From Gallionellaceae bacterium (GTDB taxonomy: Bacteria > Pseudomonadota > Gammaproteobacteria > Burkholderiales > Thiobacillaceae), in assembly GCA_028714875.1 (NCBI GenBank), contig JAQTLN010000003.1, positions 62,001 through 126,000 on the forward strand: a stretch of 64,000 nucleotides of DNA, read 5' to 3'. Below the pieces are notes generated by a model. It was not told the origin of the DNA. It did no database searches and was given only the letters and a program-made list of their open reading frames with translations. Positions 18,912-28,749 of this stretch are shown one piece after another. The stretch's first letter is position 1, and every line of letters starts with the position of its first letter. The position numbers and the translations under genes were made by a program.

Positions 18912-20807
18912 TCACTTGCCCACCGCCTTCCTGATTTCCTCCAGGGCGTTGGGGTCATCCAGGGTGGAGAGGTCGCCGGTTTCGCGGCCTTCCGCCAGGG
19001 CTTGAATGGAGCGGCGCAGGAGCTTGCCGGAGCGGGTTTTCGGCAGGGCGGCGACAAAGTGCAGCTTGTACGGTTTCGCGACGGCGCCGAGCTGTTCCGC
19101 CACCTTGGCGATGCAGGATTTCTCCAGCGCCGCGCGGTCTTCCGGGGTGGCGATCAGCGCCGGGTCTTTCACCGTGCAGAAGCCCACCGGCACCTGGCCC
19201 TTCAGTTCGTCATGCACGCCCACCACCGCGACTTCGGCGATGGCCGGGTGCGCTTGCAGGGCTTCCTCGATTTCGCGGGTGCCGAGGCGGTGGCCGGCGG
19301 TGTTGATGACGTCGTCGGTGCGGCCGAGGATGAAGTAATAACCGTCGTCGTCGCGCACCGCCCAGTCTGAGGAGGTATAGAGCAATTCATGCTCGAACTG
19401 GCCGAAGTAGCTGTTCACATAGCGGCTGTCATCGCCCCAGACCGTGGTCAGGCAGCCGGGCGGCAGTGGCGGTACCACGGTGAGGACGCCTTTCTCGTTG
19501 GGGCCGCATTCGGCGCCGGTCATTTCATTGACGATGCGGATGTCGAAGCCGTAAGAGGGGAAGCCGGGTGAGCCGAAGCGGTTGGGAAGCAACTCCACGC
19601 CAGGGAGGTAGGTCAGCATTGCCCAGCCGGTTTCGGTCTGCCAGTAATGGTCCAGCACCGGCACACCCAAGGCTTCGGAAATCCAGCGTGAGGTGGGTTC
19701 GTCGAGCGGTTCTCCGGCGAGAAACAGGTATTTGAGGCTGGAGAGGTCGTATTTCTTCAGCCAGGCCGGGTCCTGCTTCTTCAGTACGCGGATGGCCGTG
19801 GGCGAGGAGAACATGGTGCTGACCTTGTGGTCCTCGACAATCTTCCACCAGATGCCGGCGTCGGGCCGGATCGGCAGGCCCTCATAAACGATGGTGGCCA
19901 TGCCGTGAATCAGCGGGCCGTAGACGATGTAACTGTGGCCGACTACCCAGCCGATGTCCGAAGTGGTGAACATGGTTTCCCCCGGCTTGGCGTCGTAGAT
20001 GTATTTCATCGACGCGGCCAGGGCCACGGCATAGCCGCCGACATCACGTTGCACGCCTTTGGGTTTGCCGGTGGTGCCGCTGGTGTAGAGGATGTAGCTG
20101 GGTTCGTTGGACTCCAGCCAGGTCATGGGCACCTGGGCGTCGCGCTGTTCCTCGCGCGCATCCCAGTAATCGACGTCGCGGCCTTGCAGCCATTTCATGT
20201 CCGGGTCGAGGCCGCGGTCGACGATCAGTACCTTGGGCGGCGGGAATTTCGCCTCGGCGATGGCGGCGTCGACCAGATGTTTGTACGGCACCGCCTTGCC
20301 GCCGCGCATGCCGGCGTCGGTACAGATCAGCAAGCAGGGCTTGGCGTCGTCGATGCGCAAGGCCAGGTTGTGCGCCGCGAAACCGCCGAATACCACGGAA
20401 TGCACCGCGCCCAGGCGGGCACAGGCGAGCATGGAGAACACCGCCTCGGCGATCATCGGCATGTAGATCACCACCCGCTCGCCCTTCTTGACGCCCAGGC
20501 TTTGCAGCACGGCGGCGCAGCGGTTCACCTCGCGGTGCAGTTCGGCGTAGCTGTAGTAGCGTTCCTCGCCGGTTTCGCTGGAGAGATAAATCAGCGCCGG
20601 TTGCTCGGCGCGGGTGGCGAGGTGGCGGTCCACCGCGTTGTGGCAGAGATTGGTTTCGCCGCCGACAAACCACTGGCGAAACGGCGGATTGGGTTGATCG
20701 AGCACGCGCGCGGGAGGCACGTGCCAGTCGATCAATTGAGCTTGCTCGCCCCAGAACCCATCAGGATCATTAATGGAGCGTTGATAAAACGCCTGTGCTT
20801 CCCGCAT
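18912..20807 (-). CDS. prpE: Propionate--CoA ligase PrpE (acyl-adenylate synthetase)
   Basis: 631 residues. It activates propionate (possibly also acetate) to the CoA ester in two steps through an adenylate. The AMP-binding core [30 protein letters not shown], the hinge [20 protein letters not shown] and the acetylatable lysine in TRSGKLLRR are intact. Heading the prp operon argues for propionate rather than acetate. ATG 20807 has GAGGAGACAGC upstream. No prpR-type regulator is adjacent in the window, so control is not evident. Confidence 0.93.
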   Translation of the reverse strand: MREAQAFYQRSINDPDGFWGEQAQLIDWHVPPARVLDQPNPPFRQWFVGGETNLCHNAVDRHLATRAEQPALIYLSSETGEERYYSYAELHREVNRCAAVLQSLGVKKGERVVIYMPMIAEAVFSMLACARLGAVHSVVFGGFAAHNLALRIDDAKPCLLICTDAGMRGGKAVPYKHLVDAAIAEAKFPPPKVLIVDRGLDPDMKWLQGRDVDYWDAREEQRDAQVPMTWLESNEPSYILYTSGTTGKPKGVQRDVGGYAVALAASMKYIYDAKPGETMFTTSDIGWVVGHSYIVYGPLIHGMATIVYEGLPIRPDAGIWWKIVEDHKVSTMFSSPTAIRVLKKQDPAWLKKYDLSSLKYLFLAGEPLDEPTSRWISEALGVPVLDHYWQTETGWAMLTYLPGVELLPNRFGSPGFPSYGFDIRIVNEMTGAECGPNEKGVLTVVPPLPPGCLTTVWGDDSRYVNSYFGQFEHELLYTSSDWAVRDDDGYYFILGRTDDVINTAGHRLGTREIEEALQAHPAIAEVAVVGVHDELKGQVPVGFCTVKDPALIATPEDRAALEKSCIAKVAEQLGAVAKPYKLHFVAALPKTRSGKLLRRSIQALAEGRETGDLSTLDDPNALEEIRKAVGK

Positions 20808-20955
20808 CGCTGTCTCCTCGGTGCCACGCCTGGCCTATGGTGGCCGGGTTGTGCGTGGACCGGGGTGGATTAGGAGGCCTAACGGCGTGTCCTTGTATGA
20901 GGAATATCAATTGAGATTATTGAGTGGTTGACCTGGGAGGTCGACTATGGCGTTA

Positions 20956-21303
<348 letters not shown>

Positions 21304-22908
21304 CTAGTAGGGTGCGCGGTACTTGTTGGTGATGGGATAACGCCGATCGCGGCCGAAGCCGCGCGCGGTGATGCGGATGCCGGGCGGGGATTGGCGACGT
21401 TTGTATTCGCTGCGGTCTATCAGGGCCACCACCTGGCGCACGGCGGCTTCCGAATAGCCGTCGGCGATGATGTCGCGCGGAGACATGTCCTGTTCCACGT
21501 AGCGCTCCATGATGGCGTCGAGCACTTCGTAGGGCGGCAGGCTGTCCTGGTCGCACTGGTTGGCGCGCAATTCGGCGCTCGGAGGACGGGTGATGATGCG
21601 TTCCGGAATGACCGGGCTGAGGCTGTTGCGGTAACGCGAGAGCCGCCATACCAGCGTCTTGGGCACGTCCTTGAGCACCGCGATACCGCCCGCCATGTCG
21701 CCGTAGAGGGTGGCGTAGCCGCTGGCCATCTCGCTCTTGTTACCCGTGGTGAGCACCAGTTGGCCGAATTTGTTGGACAGCGCCATGAGCACCACGCCGC
21801 GGATGCGCGCCTGGATGTTTTCCTCGGTCTGGTCGAACGGCAGGTTCTCGAATTCGTCGGAGAGTTCTTCCATGAAGGTGTCGAACATGCGCTTGATCGG
21901 CTGCACGTCGTAACGCACCTTGAGGTTCTCGGCCAGGGCTTCGGCGTCTTCCAGGCTGATGTTGGCGGTGAACGCGGACGGCATCATCACCGCCTGTACC
22001 TTGTCCGCGCCGATGGCGTCCACCGCCACCACCAGGGTGAGGGCGGAGTCGATGCCGCCGGAGAGACCCAGCAATACACCGGGGAAACCGTTCTTCGCCA
22101 CGTAATCGCGCACGCCGAGCACCAGGGCCTGATAGACCATCGCTTCACTGGGGGGGAGTGCCCGCACTTCGCCCTTGAACGCGCCCGCGTTCAGCTCCAG
22201 CCAATAGAGCCCTTCCTCGAAGGCGGGAAACTGCGCGGTCAGGGTGCCGTTGCCGTCCAGGGCGAAAGACGCGCCGTCGAACACCAGTTCGTCCTGTCCA
22301 CCGACCAGATTGGCGTAGACCAGCGGCAGACCGCATTCGCCGACACGCTGGCGCGCGATCTGGTGGCGCTCCAGTTGCTTGTCCATGTGGAACGGCGAGG
22401 CATTGAGCACCAGCAGGACTTCCGCCCCAGCCTCTTGTGCCTGCGCGGCCGGGCCGGGTTCCCAGATGTCGGCGCAGATGTTGATGGCGAAACGCACGCC
22501 GCCGTGTTCGAACACCAAGGCTTGCTCACCGGGGGTGAAAGTGCGCAGTTCGTCGAAGACCGTGTGGTTGGGCAGCTTCTGCTTGCGATAAGTGGCATTG
22601 ATGTGACCGTCGCACAGGACCGAAGCCGCGTTGTAGCGCTCCTCTCCTTCCGCCAGGGGATGCCCCACCACGAGCGCCAGTCCGGGCGGCAGACGGGGCG
22701 CCAGATCGAGCAGGGCGCGGGTGTTTTCGCTGTAGAAATCACTGCGTAGCGCCAGGTCTTCCGGGGGGTAGCCGCATAGGGCCAGTTCCGGGGTGAGCAT
22801 GAGGCTGGCGCCGGCCGCGGCGGCTTGGTGGGCCAGGTCGAGAATCCGGGCGGCATTGCCGTCGAGGTCGCCGACGGTGGCGTTGATCTGGGCGATGGCG
22901 ATTTTCAT
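21304..22908 (-). CDS. nadE: Glutamine-dependent NAD+ synthetase
   Basis: 534 residues: an N-terminal CN-hydrolase glutaminase domain (about 1-250; MLTPELALCGYPPEDL, KQKLPNHTVFDE, and the nucleophile region INICADIWEPG) and a C-terminal NAD synthetase domain with the ATP P-loop LGLSGGIDSALTLVV and TGNKSEMASGY. It amidates nicotinic acid adenine dinucleotide to NAD+. I chose the ATG at 22908 (MKIAIAQINATVGD); an ATG nine bases upstream is also possible. glnB follows in the same unit. Confidence 0.95.
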   Translation of the reverse strand: MKIAIAQINATVGDLDGNAARILDLAHQAAAAGASLMLTPELALCGYPPEDLALRSDFYSENTRALLDLAPRLPPGLALVVGHPLAEGEERYNAASVLCDGHINATYRKQKLPNHTVFDELRTFTPGEQALVFEHGGVRFAINICADIWEPGPAAQAQEAGAEVLLVLNASPFHMDKQLERHQIARQRVGECGLPLVYANLVGGQDELVFDGASFALDGNGTLTAQFPAFEEGLYWLELNAGAFKGEVRALPPSEAMVYQALVLGVRDYVAKNGFPGVLLGLSGGIDSALTLVVAVDAIGADKVQAVMMPSAFTANISLEDAEALAENLKVRYDVQPIKRMFDTFMEELSDEFENLPFDQTEENIQARIRGVVLMALSNKFGQLVLTTGNKSEMASGYATLYGDMAGGIAVLKDVPKTLVWRLSRYRNSLSPVIPERIITRPPSAELRANQCDQDSLPPYEVLDAIMERYVEQDMSPRDIIADGYSEAAVRQVVALIDRSEYKRRQSPPGIRITARGFGRDRRYPITNKYRAPY

Positions 22909-22950
22909 GGCGCGCATTCTACGGGGCGCGCCGCGATTGTTCACCCACCC

Positions 22951-23874
22951 TCAATTCACCGGCACGTCCCAGGTGCACACCCGGTTGCGCCCGTTGGCCT
23001 TGGCGGCGAGCAGGGCATGGTCGGCGTGTTCCAAAGCGTCCTCGATAGCTTCATGACTGGCCAATTGGGCGACGCCGAAGGAAGCGGTCAGATTGACCAC
23101 CTGGCCGCTGCTGCTGGTGATGGGGGTGGCGGCCAGGGTCTCGCGGATGCGATTGAGCAGGAGCGCGGCGTTCTCCAGATTGGTGTTGGGCAGCAGCATG
23201 AGAAATTCCTCGCCGCCATAACGGAACAGGCTGTCGTACTTGCGCAATTCGATGCTGACGATGGAGGTAAAAGCCTGTAGGACTTCATCGCCGATCTTGT
23301 GCCCGAACTGGTCGTTGACCCGTTTGAAGTGGTCGATGTCCATCATGCACAAGGCGCAAGTTTGGCCCGAGCGCTGCGTGCGCTCGCTTTCCTCGGCGAG
23401 CTTCATGGCCATCGCGTGGCGGTTCCAGGCGCCGGTGAGATGGTCCACGGTGCACACCTGGTTGATCAGGGCGTATTGATAGGCCCGCACATCCTGTTTG
23501 AACTGGATGGCCATATCCATGAAGTGTTCGTATTCGGTAATGTCGATGGCGGCGCCGGAAACACGGTGGGTCAGCAGCAGACGGGCCGCGTCGTGCATGG
23601 CGTGGTGGGTGATCTCGATCTCCGCGAAACCGGGCTCGCCCACATGCTGCGCCATGCCTTCGCCGTAATACCACTTGCCGAAATCGCAATGATGGTGGGC
23701 GTCCAGGCGCAGATCGTTGGCCGGACAGGGCGCATCCGTGATCAGCGCCGCATGCAACTGGCGTAGCCAGTTGATGTGATTGGCGATGGCGACGTCCAGT
23801 TCATGGATGGCGGCTAGGGTGTTGCGGGTGAACAGCGATTTGTCCGGTGGGCGTGAAGACATGGTTGGATTCAA
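22951..23874 (-). CDS. Diguanylate cyclase with zinc-binding CZB domain (DgcZ-like)
   Basis: 307 residues: a CZB domain (about 20-135) and a GGDEF domain (about 140-305) with GGEEF at 220-224 and an RxxD inhibitory site (RKYD, 211-214) five residues before it. The CZB ligands H33, C63, H90 and H94 keep the spacing (30, 27, 4) of E. coli DgcZ ligands H22, C52, H79 and H83. It should therefore make c-di-GMP and be inhibited by zinc, with product feedback through the I-site. It is monocistronic, next to nadE. Confidence 0.92.
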   Translation of the reverse strand: MNPTMSSRPPDKSLFTRNTLAAIHELDVAIANHINWLRQLHAALITDAPCPANDLRLDAHHHCDFGKWYYGEGMAQHVGEPGFAEIEITHHAMHDAARLLLTHRVSGAAIDITEYEHFMDMAIQFKQDVRAYQYALINQVCTVDHLTGAWNRHAMAMKLAEESERTQRSGQTCALCMMDIDHFKRVNDQFGHKIGDEVLQAFTSIVSIELRKYDSLFRYGGEEFLMLLPNTNLENAALLLNRIRETLAATPITSSSGQVVNLTASFGVAQLASHEAIEDALEHADHALLAAKANGRNRVCTWDVPVN

Positions 23875-23901
23875 GTGAATGTTGCGACGAGTGTGACGGA
23901 T

Positions 23902-24288
23902 TTATGAAAAATTGCCATCCAGATACCTCCATTGCCCCTGCTCGCGCAGGAATCGGCTGGTTTCGTGCAGACGGTGGGCGCGGCCGGCGATCTTGTAGCG
24001 GGCCACGAATTCCACCTCCGCTCGTCCATCTCCCTTGTCTTCGTGCCGCTTGATCGACAACCCCAGCCATTTCGTGGGTGGTTCCTGGTCGAAACCCAGG
24101 CTGGCGGGACGGGTGTCGGGGTGCCAGGTCGCCAGCAGGTAGGCCTCGTCACACAGCACATAGGCGCTGTAACGCGAACGCATCAACGCTTCGGCGTCAG
24201 GCGGCAGGGCCGTGGCGGCCAGGTAGGGGCCGCAGCATTCCGCCAGGGGGTGGCCGGAGCCGCAGGGACAATCGCTGGTGTGGGGCAT
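23902..24288 (-). CDS. YchJ-family protein with SEC-C zinc motif
   Basis: 128 residues from ATG 24288. The N-terminus holds the SEC-C metal motif CPCGSGHPLAECCGP, followed by the UPF0225/YchJ NTF2-like domain (LMRSRYSAYV, TWHPDTRP, VEFVARY). Function is not established; SEC-C motifs bind zinc and often contact proteins or ribosomes. The frame is open upstream, but the motif at residues 7-21 marks the start. Transcribed away from the small gene at 24409. Confidence 0.85.
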   Translation of the reverse strand: MPHTSDCPCGSGHPLAECCGPYLAATALPPDAEALMRSRYSAYVLCDEAYLLATWHPDTRPASLGFDQEPPTKWLGLSIKRHEDKGDGRAEVEFVARYKIAGRAHRLHETSRFLREQGQWRYLDGNFS

Positions 24289-24408
24289 GGAGTGGATGCT
24301 GGATGGAATTCGCGCGGATGGGATGATCATGGTCAATAAAGTGGCAATCAAGTTAAAGCCTGGGCCGACTTTGCCGTTAAGGGCTTCCCTAGCAAAGGAG
24401 CAACAATC

Positions 24409-24660
24409 GTGGACAGGCTTGTCGATGAACATGGAAATGAATTACCCGAGCGGCGCAAGCACCACAATTTGCGCACCCTATTCGATGATGTTGTGCGCCG
24501 CGTGGAACCGTTTTTCAAGGAAGGTGGTGGCCTTAACGGCAGCCGAACGGATTTCTGGATGGTGCGCACGATCAGCGATGCCTATCCTGAGTTGAGCAAC
24601 GAGGAAGCGCATGTGCTGGTCAACGCGGCCACGCGCTACTACCTGGAACGCAACAAGTAG
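24409..24660 (+). CDS. Small conserved-looking hypothetical protein, GTG start
   Basis: 83 residues, charged and helical, with no membrane segment. The GTG at 24409 has AAAGGAG eight nucleotides upstream, a strong ribosome site that decides the start. Sequence features are a basic patch (ERRKHH) and a C-terminal acidic-amphipathic helix (YPELSNEEAHVLVNAATRYY). I do not recognise the family. Divergent from ychJ. Confidence 0.65.
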   Translation: MDRLVDEHGNELPERRKHHNLRTLFDDVVRRVEPFFKEGGGLNGSRTDFWMVRTISDAYPELSNEEAHVLVNAATRYYLERNK

Positions 24661-24663
24661 TTC

Positions 24664-24689
24664 GTTGGGCAAAGCGTAGCGTGCCCAAC
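24664..24689. repeat. family F hairpin (GTTGGGCA / TGCCCAAC)
   Basis: Perfect 8-bp arms around AAAGCGTAGC, 3 nt after the small gene at 24409-24660. A common short repeat type in proteobacteria. It could end that transcript, though no T-run follows. Confidence 0.7.
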
Positions 24690-24807
24690 AAACTGTGTTG
24701 GTACAGCTACTTGATGGTTGATCGGCTGCCCCAACCCGGTTGGTGTTGCGCCCCGAACGGGGCCGCTATCTTGCAAGCACACCCGTAGCCGTCAGCCAGG
24801 AGGCCGC

Positions 24808-25665
24808 ATGTCGTTTCTGCAGCAGAAGTGGAATGAGCACCAGTCGAAGCCGATGCGGCGCTATAGCAGCCAGCGCGAGTTCGAGGCGGATTGGGTGAGT
24901 GGCCTGCGGCGGCGTTATCGTCTGTCGCAAGAGCGACTGGCCGCGCTGGCCAGCGTTTCCGTGACCACGGTGCAGAACTGGGAAAACCCGACCAGTGCCA
25001 AGCGCATCGCCGAGCATAACCAGGACCGCCTGCGCGACATCGAGCGCGAACTCTGGATTAAGGCCCACGTCACTTTGCTGGAGCCCTGTCCACCCTACAT
25101 CCGCGCCCTGCATGAATTGATGTCCGCGAATCGCGACAGCAGCGCGCAAGGGCTGGCCGACTATTTGGTGACCTGCATGGATGCGCATGATCCTGGCCGC
25201 CCCCGCCTGCTGCACTGGGCCGGCCTGGCCTACAGCATCGCCGATCCGGCCTCGACGAAAGCGCGCGCTTATGAAGAAGGCGCATTGCAGGCGCTGGGTA
25301 TGGAGCATGTCGAGGGCAACACCAGCCTGGCCGCGGCCATCGAAAACGAGATTCTCGGGGCACAGTTCGAGGATCTTATGGCGCAGCCCGAGGCGGCGGC
25401 GCGACGCGGCAAGGGACGCCTGTTGATGCAGGCCTGCCAGCGTCTGTTTCAGCGCGATCAACAGCCGGCATATCTCTGGAATGCGCTCGAAGTCGCCTGC
25501 CGCGCGCCGCTGGACATGCGCGACAGGTTCGACCTGGTCAGTCAGCTCCAGACCTTGCTTGGCGAGGAGGGCGTGCGTCGCCGCGTTCGCGCGGAAGCCG
25601 CCTATCAGGCCGCGCGCGAGTTGCTGGCCGACCCGATGCCGGCCACCTCGGCCACGCTGAACTGA
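24808..25665 (+). CDS. XRE-type helix-turn-helix regulator with unknown C-terminal domain
   Basis: 285 residues from ATG 24808 (CAGGAGG upstream). The N-terminal part has an HTH near residues 34-62 (RYRLSQERLAALASVSVTTV followed by QNWENPTSAKRI), like plasmid and phage type XRE regulators. The remaining 200 residues are helical with two short segments that resemble TPR-like packing; no family is recognised. Its stop overlaps the next small gene's first ATG (TGATG). It is probably a DNA-binding regulator of unknown targets. Confidence 0.72.
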   Translation: MSFLQQKWNEHQSKPMRRYSSQREFEADWVSGLRRRYRLSQERLAALASVSVTTVQNWENPTSAKRIAEHNQDRLRDIERELWIKAHVTLLEPCPPYIRALHELMSANRDSSAQGLADYLVTCMDAHDPGRPRLLHWAGLAYSIADPASTKARAYEEGALQALGMEHVEGNTSLAAAIENEILGAQFEDLMAQPEAAARRGKGRLLMQACQRLFQRDQQPAYLWNALEVACRAPLDMRDRFDLVSQLQTLLGEEGVRRRVRAEAAYQAARELLADPMPATSATLN

Positions 25666-25676
25666 TGGAGAGGGGA

Positions 25677-25865
25677 ATGATCGTGAAAACCAGCCTCCCC
25701 CGTCATTGCAAGCGACTTACCCTGCTGGCGTTGTTTGTCTTGGTATCTGGCGGCCTGCCGGTTCAGGCCGCGAGCCAGCCCGCCACCGTGGCGACCGCGG
25801 CCACGCAAGCACCCATCCATCTGGCCTGGGATCGGGTCGGCTCGCCGATCCAGATTCGCGTGTAA
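25677..25865 (+). CDS. Small exported hypothetical peptide
   Basis: 62 residues with a classical signal peptide (basic MIVKTSLPRHCKR, hydrophobic LTLLALFVLVSGG, cleavage near VQAAS) and a mature part of about 30 residues ending IHLAWDRVGSPIQIRV. ATG 25677 is preceded by GGAGAGGGGA; ATG 25665, overlapping the upstream stop, is an alternative. No family recognised. It ends just before a strong terminator. Confidence 0.5.
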   Translation: MIVKTSLPRHCKRLTLLALFVLVSGGLPVQAASQPATVATAATQAPIHLAWDRVGSPIQIRV

Positions 25866-25892
25866 GTTGGTAAGTTGATTTCGTCGGGCAAC

Positions 25893-25922
25893 AAAAAAGC
25901 CGGGGCATGCCCCGGCTTTTTT
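25893..25922. terminator. Bidirectional intrinsic terminator
   Basis: AAAGCCGGGG-CAT-GCCCC GGCTTT type stem with A-run on the left and T-run on the right, so it can stop transcription from the plus-strand HTH/small peptide pair and from the minus-strand cold-shock gene. The stem is GCCGGGGC pairing with GCCCCGGC. Confidence 0.92.
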
Positions 25923-25941
25923 CAACCCTTGCGGGCCGTGA

Positions 25942-26145
25942 TCAAGCGTTCTGGATGTTGGACGCTTGCTTGCCCTTCGGGCCTTGGGTGATTTCGAAGC
26001 TCACACGCTGACCGTCTTTCAGGGTTTTGAAGCCACCCATTTGAATCGCGGAGAAGTGGGCGAACAGGTCTTCACCACCGCCATCAGGAGTGATAAAGCC
26101 AAAACCCTTGGTTTCGTTGAACCATTTCACGGTACCAGTCGACAT
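25942..26145 (-). CDS. Cold-shock-domain RNA chaperone (CspA family)
   Basis: 67 residues, full CSD length. RNP1 (KGFGFITP) and RNP2 (DLFAHFS) are intact. Such proteins bind single-stranded RNA and DNA and melt secondary structure at low temperature or in stationary phase. TAAGGACTGC gives a ribosome site. About 100 nt of AT-richer leader upstream (to about 26250) would fit the long untranslated leader typical of csp genes, but I see no defined element in it. Confidence 0.96.
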   Translation of the reverse strand: MSTGTVKWFNETKGFGFITPDGGGEDLFAHFSAIQMGGFKTLKDGQRVSFEITQGPKGKQASNIQNA

Positions 26146-26395
26146 TTGTTGCAGTCCTTAAAGAGATAAAAGGGGAAATCCCCCAAGTGCGTGTTCAATT
26201 ACAAGGCTGCATCTGGTTTTGAACCGGTACTGCCAACGACTTGAAATCAAACAACCGTGCGCGTTTTACGCGGATGCCCTGGCCTGGTCAACATTAATTT
26301 TCCCCGAGGGGCGGCAGGCCGCGCGGCATCTGGAATAAGCTACGCCGCTTTCGCAAATCGGTTTACCCGGAACCCAACCACGAGGAGACGCAGTA

Positions 26396-28093
26396 ATGAA
26401 TTTCAGTGCTTGCCCCAGAACCCGTCTTACCCCCCTGGCCACCCTGGTTTCCCTGAGCCTGCTGGCCTTGTCCGGTTGCGCCACCAAGGAGTTCGTGCAG
26501 CAGGAGGTGGGCGTGGTCGGCAGCCGCATCGACACGCTTCAGAAGATGCTCAACACGGTCAGCCAGCGTATCGACGGCAACAGTGTCCGCCTCAATCACA
26601 GCGACATCCGCCTGGGGCAGGCCGAGCAAACCGCGCTCACGCTGGCCAGCCGCATCGACGGCAACCTGGCCGGCCTGGTCGGCGCCAATCATCGCCTGGA
26701 CGGCCTTTCCGACGATCTGACGGTGGCGGGTCGCAATATCGCCGCCAATACGGCCGAAATCGCGCGCGCGCATCAGCGCGTGGATGCCACCGAGGCACAG
26801 GTGCAAGCCACTCGGCAGCGCCTGGACAACACCGTCGTCGGCCTGGCACTGGCGGAAAACCGCCTGGTCGTGGCGGAATCCGCCTTGAAGACCTTATCCC
26901 AGGTCACGCCAAGCGCGGCGGAAAGCAAAGTCGCCGTTTCAGAGCCGCCGCCGGCGGCCAAGGTTGCCGACCTGGCCCCGGCGGCGGCAGCCCTGCCCGC
27001 CGCCACGCCCGTCGCCACACTGGGCGACGCCGGCAGCCGTCTGGATAGCATCGCCGCGCTGGTCGCCGCGGCCAACCAGCGCATTGCCGCCAATAGCAGC
27101 GCGATCGATGGCGTCGCCACACGCCTCGCCGGCGTGGAAAGCGGCATGGGCGCGACCCTCAAGCGCGCTGAAGCCGGGGAACAGGCGCTGGCGGCCACCA
27201 ATGCGCGTATCGGCGAGGTGAACGAGCAACTTGGCGCGGCAAAACAGAGTGTGGTGGCGCAGGCCACCGCCATCGTCGCGGTGGAGAAGCGCCTGGATGA
27301 CGTGAACGGCGCGCTTGCCGCCGGTGACAAGGGATGGGCGGAGACCTCCGCGCAGGTGGCGCGGTTGCAGGCCGGCCTCAAAGAGGAAGGCGAGCGCATG
27401 AGCCGCCACGAAGCCGATGCCGCCGCCGGTTCCTCCGCGTTCAAGCAGACCCTGTCAGGGCTGGGCACGGCGCTCGATGGCGTCAATACACGCATGGATG
27501 TAGCCGAGAAGCACCTGGCCGACACTGGCGAGCGTGTCGCTCAACTTCAGGCCACCGTGAAAGAGCAGGGCGGCCGTGTCGAGCAGCATGGTGTTCAGGT
27601 GGCACAGACAGTGGCCGCCATCAAGGAACATGAAGAACGCATGCTGCGCGACGAAACCACCGCCGCCGCTATCTCCGCCACCGCCAAGGAAGCCCTGGAA
27701 CGCGCCCTCGCCGCCGGCCGCCTGGCGGAGGGCAAGCTGGTCTATGAGACGGTGCTCAGCGAGGAACTGACCAATTTCGATCTGGAACAGGCCAAGCTGT
27801 CGGGCGCCAGCAAACAGGCGCTGACGGAATTCGCCGACAAGTTGCGCGCGGAGAACAAAAACGTGTTCATCGAGATTCAGGGCCACACCGACAACACCGG
27901 CTCCATCGCCCGCAACCTGCGTCTGGCGCGGGAACGGGCCGAGGCGGTGCGCGCCTTCCTGCACGATAGCGGCGGCATCCCCCTGCATCGCATGTCTGTG
28001 GTCGCCTACGGTGAAAGCCGCCCGCTGGCGGACAATCGCACCCGCGAGGGGCGCATGAAGAACCGCAGGGTGGTGTTGGTGGTGCTGAAGTAG
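26396..28093 (+). CDS. OmpA-domain lipoprotein with a long coiled-coil region
   Basis: 565 residues. The lipobox LLALSGC puts the lipid anchor on C28 (about). It is followed by roughly 400 residues of alanine-rich heptad-like coiled coil (many repeated LAxxxxRID and AANTAEIARAHQRVDATEA-type stretches), broken by a Pro/Ala segment near 180-205. The C-terminal OmpA domain (about 455-565; EIQGHTDNTGSIARNLRLAR, VVAYGESRPLADNRTREG, NRRVVLVVLK) binds peptidoglycan. It would be a rod linking outer membrane and cell wall. GAGGAGA precedes the ATG. Confidence 0.9.
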   Translation: MNFSACPRTRLTPLATLVSLSLLALSGCATKEFVQQEVGVVGSRIDTLQKMLNTVSQRIDGNSVRLNHSDIRLGQAEQTALTLASRIDGNLAGLVGANHRLDGLSDDLTVAGRNIAANTAEIARAHQRVDATEAQVQATRQRLDNTVVGLALAENRLVVAESALKTLSQVTPSAAESKVAVSEPPPAAKVADLAPAAAALPAATPVATLGDAGSRLDSIAALVAAANQRIAANSSAIDGVATRLAGVESGMGATLKRAEAGEQALAATNARIGEVNEQLGAAKQSVVAQATAIVAVEKRLDDVNGALAAGDKGWAETSAQVARLQAGLKEEGERMSRHEADAAAGSSAFKQTLSGLGTALDGVNTRMDVAEKHLADTGERVAQLQATVKEQGGRVEQHGVQVAQTVAAIKEHEERMLRDETTAAAISATAKEALERALAAGRLAEGKLVYETVLSEELTNFDLEQAKLSGASKQALTEFADKLRAENKNVFIEIQGHTDNTGSIARNLRLARERAEAVRAFLHDSGGIPLHRMSVVAYGESRPLADNRTREGRMKNRRVVLVVLK

Positions 28094-28109
28094 GCGCTCG
28101 CGCTTACAT

Positions 28110-28136
28110 GGGCCGAAGCCGATACCGTTTCGGCCC
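28110..28136 (+). terminator. Hairpin after the OmpA lipoprotein gene (possible terminator, no T-run)
   Basis: GGGCCGAA and TTCGGCCC form a perfect 8-bp stem 17 nt after the stop codon. No U-tract follows, so it may only stabilise the transcript end. Confidence 0.35.
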
Positions 28137-28149
28137 GTGAACGGGCTTC

Positions 28150-28695
28150 CTACCGGCGCAAGTGAGCCGCCGTTTTGCTGCTCCAGATCCAGACGTAACG
28201 TAGGCCGGAGAGGACGCCGACGCCGGCGGTGAGCAGCACCATCGGCTGGATGCCCCAGGCCAGGCCCAGCGACAAACCGTCTTCCGCCAGCACCCAGGAC
28301 ACCAGCACGAATTCCAGGGCGATGGTGAGCTTGCCGGTGAGGATGGGCGTGATCTTCAAGCCGCCGGTAAGGCGCCGGTAGGCGATGGCGCCGGCCAGGA
28401 TGATGCCGTCGCGCGCCAGGATCAGCCAGAGCAGCCATAGCGGCAACAGGCCGGTGAATGCCAGGAAGGAGAGGGTGGTCAGCAGCATCACCTTGTCGGC
28501 GATGGGGTCGAGCAGGGCGCCGAAATCGCTTTTCTGATTCAGCAGGCGGGCGACCCAGCCATCGAGCAGATCGGTGACGGCGGCGACCAGGAACAGCCAG
28601 AACGCCCCTTCCACATCGTGCAGCGCCAGCCGCCAGGCCACGAAGGGAGCGAGAAACAGGCGCGAGGCGGTGAGCAGGTTGGGCAGCGTCAGCAC
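28150..28695 (-). CDS. CDP-alcohol phosphatidyltransferase family protein
   Basis: About 181 residues with four to five membrane helices and the complete catalytic motif D-G-x2-A-R-x8-G-x3-D-x3-D (DGWVARLLNQKSDFGALLDP). It transfers a phosphatidyl group from CDP-diacylglycerol to an alcohol, as in phosphatidylglycerophosphate or cardiolipin synthesis; the alcohol cannot be told. I placed the start at GTG 28695 (VLTLPNLLTASR), where homologues begin. A longer frame to an ATG at 28770 runs into a repeat. The ribosome site is weak, so the start is uncertain. Confidence 0.82.
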   Translation of the reverse strand: MLTLPNLLTASRLFLAPFVAWRLALHDVEGAFWLFLVAAVTDLLDGWVARLLNQKSDFGALLDPIADKVMLLTTLSFLAFTGLLPLWLLWLILARDGIILAGAIAYRRLTGGLKITPILTGKLTIALEFVLVSWVLAEDGLSLGLAWGIQPMVLLTAGVGVLSGLRYVWIWSSKTAAHLRR

Positions 28696-28749
28696 GGCGG
28701 AGCGATGAATACCGGGGTGGCAAGGAATATAGCCGATGTCGGCGCCCCT

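Noticed and set aside
18912-20807. Acetyl-CoA synthetase (acs) naming
   Set aside because: Length near 630 and lead position in prpE-B-C-D favour propionate ligase; substrate remains unproven.
20928-20946. Inverted repeat GTTGACCTGGGAGGTCGAC after glnB as a terminator
   Set aside because: One arm mismatch, short stem and no T-run on the minus strand.
24718-24807. Longer N-terminus for the HTH regulator
   Set aside because: The extra residues are not HTH-like, and CAGGAGG stands before ATG 24808.
26257-27048. 263-codon frame overlapping the start of the OmpA lipoprotein gene
   Set aside because: Frame-shifted reading of the real gene; the lipoprotein has a lipobox and a ribosome site.
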